Shown in pieces: positions 6,967 to 10,972 of a DNA stretch of 10,972 bases. The translations under genes were made by a program, and so were the position numbers. The notes below the pieces were generated by a model that was not told where the DNA came from, made no database searches, and worked only from the letters and a program-made list of their open reading frames with translations. This stretch comes from Bacteroidales bacterium (lineage in GTDB: Bacteria > Bacteroidota > Bacteroidia > Bacteroidales > UBA932): positions 1 to 10,972 of the forward strand of contig JAIKYL010000147.1 of the NCBI GenBank assembly GCA_024683255.1, given 5' to 3'. Each line of letters begins with the position of its first letter. The first letter of the stretch is position 1.

Positions 6967-7727
6967 TATGCCGGGAAAGCCTCCCTCAGGACAGCTTCCC
7001 GGTCTTGGGGACCGGATTCCCGGAACCGGCCGTCCCGGGTAATGGCAAGGACGCGGTGGACAAGCTGGAGAGCGTCGTGGAGGTCGTGGGAGGAGAAGAT
7101 TACGGCCGTGCCGGTCTTTTCTGCAACACTGCGGAGAGTCCGTAGCACCATGAGCCGGTTCTCAACGTCCAGGAAGGCCGTGGGCTCGTCCAGCAGCAGC
7201 AAATCGGCCCGGCGGGTAAGTCCCACGGCAATGCAGGCTTTCTGGAATTCTCCGTCGCTTAATGTGGAAATGTCTCTGTCGGCAAGTGGCTTTAACCCAA
7301 TTAGTTCCAGAGACTCCTCCAGCCGCTGCTCCGTCTCTTTCCGGAGCCGCCCGGCCCAGTCACTTTCCCTGTAGCATCCCGTGCGCACAAACTCCCGCAC
7401 CGTAAAGCCTTTGACTTTAGGTATACCAGTTGGTACTAAGATGCAGTTGACTGGAGAGATATGTGTGTCGCGAACCCATGGCCACCCTCGGCCGTGTAAG
7501 AGGGAGGGGCCCACAGCCTGTGCCTGAAGGGCACAGCGAGGTGGGAGGGGTCGCGAAGCGACGGTTGGCGATACACATATCTCTCCAGCCAGTTCGCGAA
7601 GCAAGGTAGATTTTCCGGAGCCGTTCGGTCCAGCCAGCAGCAGGCATTCGCCGGGAGACACCGTGAAGGTGATGTCCCGCACCAGGATGTGGTTCCCGTA
7701 GCCAATATGGTCAATGTTCACTTGCAT
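6960..7727 (-). CDS. ABC transporter ATP-binding protein, FecE/BtuD-like, interrupted in frame by a palindromic element
   Basis: A 255-residue ATPase of the metal-chelate/cobalamin importer class. Visible motifs are Walker A GPNGSGKST (33-41), signature LSDGE (156-160), Walker B LLLLDEPTAFLD (176-187) and the H-loop His214 in SSHD. LSDGE and a Thr in place of the Q-loop Gln (VPT, 98-100) recall Bacteroidota FecE-like ATPases, so they are probably native. Between LLRELAG (42-48) and ILVPTG (96-101), where relatives have about 26 residues of beta-subdomain with an SG and G-rich turn, this protein has 47 residues with no such pattern; they are encoded by the palindromic element at 7451-7588. The frame stays open, but the ATPase may be impaired. 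The start overlaps the permease stop by 17 nt. It is the last gene of the operon; no substrate-binding protein is adjacent. Confidence 0.85.
   Translation of the reverse strand: MQVNIDHIGYGNHILVRDITFTVSPGECLLLAGPNGSGKSTLLRELAGEICVSPTVASRPLPPRCALQAQAVGPSLLHGRGWPWVRDTHISPVNCILVPTGIPKVKGFTVREFVRTGCYRESDWAGRLRKETEQRLEESLELIGLKPLADRDISTLSDGEFQKACIAVGLTRRADLLLLDEPTAFLDVENRLMVLRTLRSVAEKTGTAVIFSSHDLHDALQLVHRVLAITRDGRFRESGPQDREAVLREAFPAYQ
7451..7588. mobile_element. 138-bp palindromic element with 26-bp terminal inverted repeats, inserted in frame in a coding gene
   Basis: The arms 7451-7476 and 7563-7588 are inverted copies matching at 24 of 26 positions (outer ends CTGGAGAGATATGTGT). Between them are three smaller dyads: CCCTC/GAGGG (7485-7489 with 7500-7504); CTGTGCC/GGCACAG around loop TGAAG (7518-7524 with 7530-7536), flanked by CCCAC/GTGGG (7510-7514 with 7541-7545); and TCGC-GAA-GCGA (7551-7561). 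As RNA it would fold as a long stem closing a multibranched loop. The - strand contains no TAA, TAG or TGA triplet in the whole 138 bp, so all three frames are open, and 138 bp is exactly 46 codons. CAGTT occurs on both sides (7444-7448, 7590-7594), but not flush with the arms. No transposase is present. It resembles a MITE or REP-like unit; copies elsewhere in the genome are expected but cannot be seen. Confidence 0.75.
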
Positions 7728-8646
7728 GGCAGAGATACCAGATTATTAGGGGAATACCAATGAGTGCAAGTGTGCTGCCGGCGGGGAGGGGGACCGGCCA
7801 GAGATTGGCCAGGATATCGGCCACAAGGGCTAGGCAGGCGCCGGTGGCAAGGGTTGTGGGAAGCACTTTCCCGTGGGCCGATGAGCCGGTGAGTTTCCGG
7901 GAGAGGTGCGGCGCCACGATGCCCACAAAACCCAGGGGGCCGCAGAAGGCCGTGACTATGCCGGTCATGAGGCTGGCCGACAGCATGGAAAGGGTGCGGA
8001 TCCGCTTTAGCGGAGCGCCGGAGAAACTGGCGTAATTCTCCCCGAAGAGGATGATATCCAGGCCTTTCCGGTTCCAGACGGCCAGTGCCAGACCGGCAAG
8101 CAGGGCGGCGGCCATGATAATCAGTTCCAGCGTGCGGGTGCCGGAAAAACTGCCCGCCATCCAGCTGTAGAACAGCTTGAGGCTTTCTTCGCCGGCAGAA
8201 TACTGCAGGATGGAGGAGAGGGCGCTGAACACGAAGCCCAGCATAACGCCCAGGATGAGCAGGGTAGTGGCCCGCAGTCGGGTGCTCAGGACAACAATGA
8301 GCAGGGAAGTGAGAAAAGCGCCCGCAAAGGCGGCCAGGGCCATGCTCATGCCGGAAAACCAGGCGGCCGATGTGCCCAGCGCTAAGGCCACGATGGCGGC
8401 TCCCAGGCCGGCGCCGCCGCTGACGCCCATGATGTGCGGATCGGCCAGGGGATTGCGGAAAAGGGCCTGCATCTGCATGCCGGCAAGGGCCAGGGAGGCT
8501 CCGGCAATCACAGCCGTCAGCATCCGCGGCAGGCGAAGGTTCCAAAGGATGACGCCGCCCACAGGCCCGAAGCCGTTGCCTGTGAGAAGATCCAGACCGG
8601 CCAGCAGAATCAGTGCAAGACAGAGGATGGGCCCGAAGCGTTTCAT
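7711..8646 (-). CDS. FecCD/BtuC-type ABC importer permease
   Basis: A 311-residue polytopic inner-membrane permease that with the next gene's ATPase would import an iron chelate, haem, cobalamin or similar ligand. Family hallmarks are NLRLPRMLTAVIAGASLALAG (from 36), QALFRNPLADPHIMGVSGG (60-78), GPLGFVGIVAPHLSR (236-250, the region next to the ATPase-coupling loop) and the C-terminal LPAGSTLALIGIPLIIW. The start at 8646 is supported by its ATGA overlap (8643-8646) with the stop of the preceding FtsX-type gene, suggesting translational coupling; an in-frame ATG further upstream (8709) would add 21 polar residues and is not needed. The hydrophobic N-terminus begins directly at residue 5. The ligand is not predictable without the binding protein or an outer-membrane receptor, neither of which is in the window. 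Confidence 0.92.
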   Translation of the reverse strand: MKRFGPILCLALILLAGLDLLTGNGFGPVGGVILWNLRLPRMLTAVIAGASLALAGMQMQALFRNPLADPHIMGVSGGAGLGAAIVALALGTSAAWFSGMSMALAAFAGAFLTSLLIVVLSTRLRATTLLILGVMLGFVFSALSSILQYSAGEESLKLFYSWMAGSFSGTRTLELIIMAAALLAGLALAVWNRKGLDIILFGENYASFSGAPLKRIRTLSMLSASLMTGIVTAFCGPLGFVGIVAPHLSRKLTGSSAHGKVLPTTLATGACLALVADILANLWPVPLPAGSTLALIGIPLIIWYLCHASEH

Positions 8647-9836
8647 AGCTTGCGGGAAGGGATGAGGGCCATGAGGAAGCCGATACCGGCCACGCCCACT
8701 ACAGTCCAAAGGATGTCGGTGGCTTTGAGCACCACCGGATAGGCCTGCACCACGAAGTTACCCGGCATGGCAATGAGGCCGAAGCGGTCCTGCAGCCACA
8801 CAATCACAATGCCCAGCACCAGGCCGATGACCATGCCCAGCAGACTAACCAGCCAGCCTTCCCAAAGGAAAATGCGGCGGATGAGCCCTTCCGGGGCGCC
8901 CATGCTGCGGAGCGTGCCAATATCGCCCTGCTTCTCGATGACCAGCATCTTGAGGGCGCTGTAGATGTTGAAAGCAATGATGAGGACTATGAACACCAGG
9001 ATGAGGTAAATGGCCAGCTTCTCGTAGCGCATCATCCTGTAGATGGATTCTTCCTGCTGATAGCGGTCCAGCACGCGGAAACCGTCTCCCAGGCGCTCCT
9101 GCAGGGCTTTCGCCACCTTGAAGGCCGATCCGGGCGCCACGTTCAGCTCCATGGAGGAGACTTCGTCCGGGTATTCCAGCAGTTCCCGCATCACTTCGAT
9201 GGGAACCACCACCAGACGGGCGTCCACATCGGCATTTACGGAGAAGATGCCGGAAGGGCGCAGGCTCACGCTGCGGAGCGAAGCGGTGGGATTGGAAAGG
9301 GAAACTTCCTCGTTCCGGGAAGGGTAATGGATTTCCAGCGGGGAAATGAAGCGGGGACTAAGGTTAAGCGTATAAGCAACCCCTGCACCCACAACCGCCT
9401 GCGGCAGACTGCCGTTGTGGAGGCTCCATTCGCCGTCCACCAGATGCTCCTGCAGGGGGAATTCCTCTTCGGCCACGGAGTCCAGTCCGCGAACGCGGGA
9501 GAGGCACTGCTTGCCGTCATAGGAAAGGAAAACCTGGTCTTCCAGCACGCTGTAAAAGGATAGGACGTCCTCTTGCTCACCGGCCCAGGCAAAGGCCGAT
9601 GAATCCGGTACGAAGACCTTGCCTTCGGCGGGGCGGACGGACAGATCGGCATGCAGGTCATTCAGGCTGCTGTCCACCAGGCGGTTGAAGCCGTTGAATA
9701 CGGAAAGGATAATGATAAGCGCCGCTGTACCTACGGCCATGCCCGCAACCCCGATGCCCGAAATCATGTTGATCACATTGTAGGATTTCCGGGCGAACAG
9801 ATAGCGGAAGGCGAATTTCAGCGGCAGCTTTGTCAT
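8643..9836 (-). CDS. LolC/LolE-like FtsX-family ABC permease
   Basis: A 397-residue inner-membrane permease of the MacB/FtsX type, in which LolC/E proteins extract lipoproteins from the inner membrane with the ATPase LolD. The N-terminal segment ARKSYNVINMISGIGVAGMA leads into membrane segment 1 (about 22-48, ending in SVFNGF). A large periplasmic domain covers about 50-270. Segment 2 is at about 273-298, then the cytoplasmic coupling helix LVIEKQGDIGTLRSMGAP (298-314); segments 3 and 4 are at about 326-348 and 373-392. The protein ends abruptly at PSRKL, without the longer basic tail that often follows in relatives. The start shares ATGA with the rbfA stop, and the stop shares ATGA with the FecCD start. 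No LolD ATPase is next to it; the downstream ATPase is of the importer type. Lipoprotein trafficking is inferred from family only. Confidence 0.88.
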   Translation of the reverse strand: MTKLPLKFAFRYLFARKSYNVINMISGIGVAGMAVGTAALIIILSVFNGFNRLVDSSLNDLHADLSVRPAEGKVFVPDSSAFAWAGEQEDVLSFYSVLEDQVFLSYDGKQCLSRVRGLDSVAEEEFPLQEHLVDGEWSLHNGSLPQAVVGAGVAYTLNLSPRFISPLEIHYPSRNEEVSLSNPTASLRSVSLRPSGIFSVNADVDARLVVVPIEVMRELLEYPDEVSSMELNVAPGSAFKVAKALQERLGDGFRVLDRYQQEESIYRMMRYEKLAIYLILVFIVLIIAFNIYSALKMLVIEKQGDIGTLRSMGAPEGLIRRIFLWEGWLVSLLGMVIGLVLGIVIVWLQDRFGLIAMPGNFVVQAYPVVLKATDILWTVVGVAGIGFLMALIPSRKL

Positions 9837-10180
9837 TTCTTCAACAGCTCCTCAATATGCTGGGCATAGTCCAGGGAGGTGTCCAGAAGGAAATTCAGCT
9901 CCGGAACAATGCGGAGCTGTCTTCCCACCACATGGCCCAGTTCTCCGCGAAGGGCGTGGAGGTTCTCGTTCAGGAGGTCCATCACCGGGCCCTGCTTCTC
10001 CGAGGGGAAGATGCTCACGAACACCTTGGCCACGGACAGGTCCGGGCTCACGCGCACTTCGCTTACCGTGACCAGGGCGCCGTCAAAGGCGGCCATGCCC
10101 TTGGCACGGATAATCTCCGCCAGGGCTTTCTGCAGCTCCCGCGCCACTTTCAGTTGTCTTGTGCTGGCAGGTTTTTCCAT
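9833..10180 (-). CDS. rbfA: Ribosome-binding factor A
   Basis: A 115-residue single-domain KH-type protein that assists maturation of the 30S subunit and 16S rRNA processing in the cytoplasm. Family features are the N-terminal RQLKVARELQKALAEIIR, the central VTVSEVRVSPDLSVAKVFVS (core beta strands of the RbfA fold) and the C-terminal LRGELGHVVGRQLRIVPELNF followed by LDTSLDYAQHIEELL. Length is normal. The start codon shares one base with the tyrS stop (TAATG, 10178-10182) and its stop overlaps the permease start by 4 nt (ATGA), so it is translationally tied to both neighbours. Confidence 0.95.
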   Translation of the reverse strand: MEKPASTRQLKVARELQKALAEIIRAKGMAAFDGALVTVSEVRVSPDLSVAKVFVSIFPSEKQGPVMDLLNENLHALRGELGHVVGRQLRIVPELNFLLDTSLDYAQHIEELLKK

Positions 10181-10972
10181 TATGCGATGTTAACGATAAA
10201 ATAATTCTTCTTGCCTTTCTGGGCCAGGATGTAGTGGCCGTTCACAATATCGGCCTCCGACACTTCTGCGTTGATGTCCGTCACCTTGTCCTTGTTGATG
10301 GAGATGCCGCCGCCCTGGATCATCTTGCGGGCCTCGCCCTTGGAGGGGAGGATGGCGGTTTTCACGGCCAGGAAGTCCATGACGTTGCAGGGGAGGTCGG
10401 CCTTGCTCACGGTGAAGGAGGGAACATCGGCAAAAACGGCCAGGAAGGTGCGCTCGTCCAGCTTCTTGAGGGCTTCGGAATTGCCGCCGAAGAGCATCTG
10501 GGAGGCCTCGATGGCCTTGTCCAGCGCTTCCTGTCCGTGGCACATGACGGTGACCTCGCGGGCCAGTACCTTCTGCAGCTCGCGGGCGCCGGGATTCTCC
10601 CTGTGACGGGCGATGAGGTCTTCGATGGTCTGGCGGTCCAGCATGGTGAAGATCTTGATGTAGCTCTCTGCATCCACGTCGCTCACGTTCAGCCAGAACT
10701 GGTAGAACTCATAGGGGCTGGTCTTTTCGGCATCCAGCCAGATGTTGCCCTTTTCGGTCTTGCCGAACTTGGTGCCGTCGGCCTTGCGGATGAGAGGGCA
10801 GGTGAGGGCGAAAGCCTCGCCGCCATCCATCCGGCGGATGAGTTCCGTGCCGGTGGTGATGTTGCCCCACTGGTCGGAGCCGCCCAGCTGGAGGATGCAG
10901 CCCTTGTTCTTCCAGAGCCAGTAGAAATCGTAGCCCTGCATGAGCTGGTAGCTGAATTCCGTGAAGGACATG
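10180..10972 (-). CDS. tyrS: Tyrosyl-tRNA synthetase, C-terminal part (gene continues beyond the right edge)
   Basis: About 264 C-terminal residues of a class I aminoacyl-tRNA synthetase that charges tRNA-Tyr. The visible part carries the tyrosine-site segment [12 protein letters not shown], the KMSKS-equivalent KFGKT after KADGT, then [16 protein letters not shown] as in bacterial TyrS. A C-terminal S4 RNA-binding domain follows ([20 protein letters not shown] onward), ending in KGKKNYFIV. The N-terminal Rossmann half with the HIGH-type motif lies outside the window; the Met at base 10971 is internal. The stop TAA (10180-10182) shares a base with the rbfA start, making it the first visible gene of a five-gene - strand run. 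Confidence 0.95.
   Translation of the reverse strand, partial: MSFTEFSYQLMQGYDFYWLWKNKGCILQLGGSDQWGNITTGTELIRRMDGGEAFALTCPLIRKADGTKFGKTEKGNIWLDAEKTSPYEFYQFWLNVSDVDAESYIKIFTMLDRQTIEDLIARHRENPGARELQKVLAREVTVMCHGQEALDKAIEASQMLFGGNSEALKKLDERTFLAVFADVPSFTVSKADLPCNVMDFLAVKTAILPSKGEARKMIQGGGISINKDKVTDINAEVSEADIVNGHYILAQKGKKNYFIVNIA

Noticed and set aside
7451..7588. Palindromic element as a Rho-independent terminator or a tRNA-like gene
   Set aside because: It lies inside a coding frame, no U-tract follows the stems, and although it folds as a branched structure it has no tRNA landmarks such as a T-loop or CCA acceptor end.
7444..7594. CAGTT copies as a clean target-site duplication of the palindromic element
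   Set aside because: The copies are offset from the arms by 2 and 1 nt, five bases recur easily by chance, and excision between them would leave a frameshifted gene, so a simple duplication is not supported.
1..10972. CRISPR array, tRNA or rRNA gene, integrase or phage genes
   Set aside because: No regularly spaced repeats, tRNA or rRNA signatures, or recombinase or phage motifs were seen; nearly all bases belong to the genes listed.

Overview
The window looks like a moderately GC-rich member of the Bacteroidota, probably Bacteroidales. Three promoters carry the Bacteroidota -7 element (TAnnTTTG) 20-24 nt before a start codon, lipoproteins are abundant, a GH115 xylan-type enzyme is present, and the gene families are typical of gut or rumen Bacteroidales. 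Genes are packed tightly: every stretch over 140 bp is coding, and neighbouring ends overlap at six junctions.

Left part (1-1125): the C-terminus of a GH115 alpha-glucuronidase-like enzyme on the + strand runs tail to tail, with a 4-nt overlap, into a nitroreductase-family gene on the - strand.

Centre (1174-6966): a three-gene - strand unit reads lipoprotein, DASS (SLC13) carboxylate transporter, lipoprotein. A LysR regulator diverges from it across a 136-bp promoter region. The two lipoproteins are paralogues, about 57% identical over their first 370 residues by hand count and without gaps. Both belong to the peptidase M49 (dipeptidyl peptidase III-like) family but appear catalytically dead. 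One has lost the first zinc histidine; the other has lost all three predicted zinc ligands. Two pseudopeptidase lipoproteins flanking a dicarboxylate transporter under a dedicated LysR regulator is the best candidate here for an undescribed system.

Right part (6960-10972, - strand): tyrS (partial), rbfA, a LolC/E-FtsX-type permease, a FecCD-type permease and a FecE-type ATPase follow one another with overlapping stop and start codons, so they are probably one operon. Housekeeping translation genes are thus joined to an envelope-lipoprotein-type permease and a metal-chelate or cobalamin-type importer, with no substrate-binding protein in view. The ATPase gene carries a 138-bp palindromic element (26-bp terminal inverted repeats, internal hairpins) read in frame as exactly 46 codons. 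It lies between Walker A and the Q-loop and resembles in concept the Rickettsia palindromic elements found inside protein genes. It appears to have replaced the native segment.
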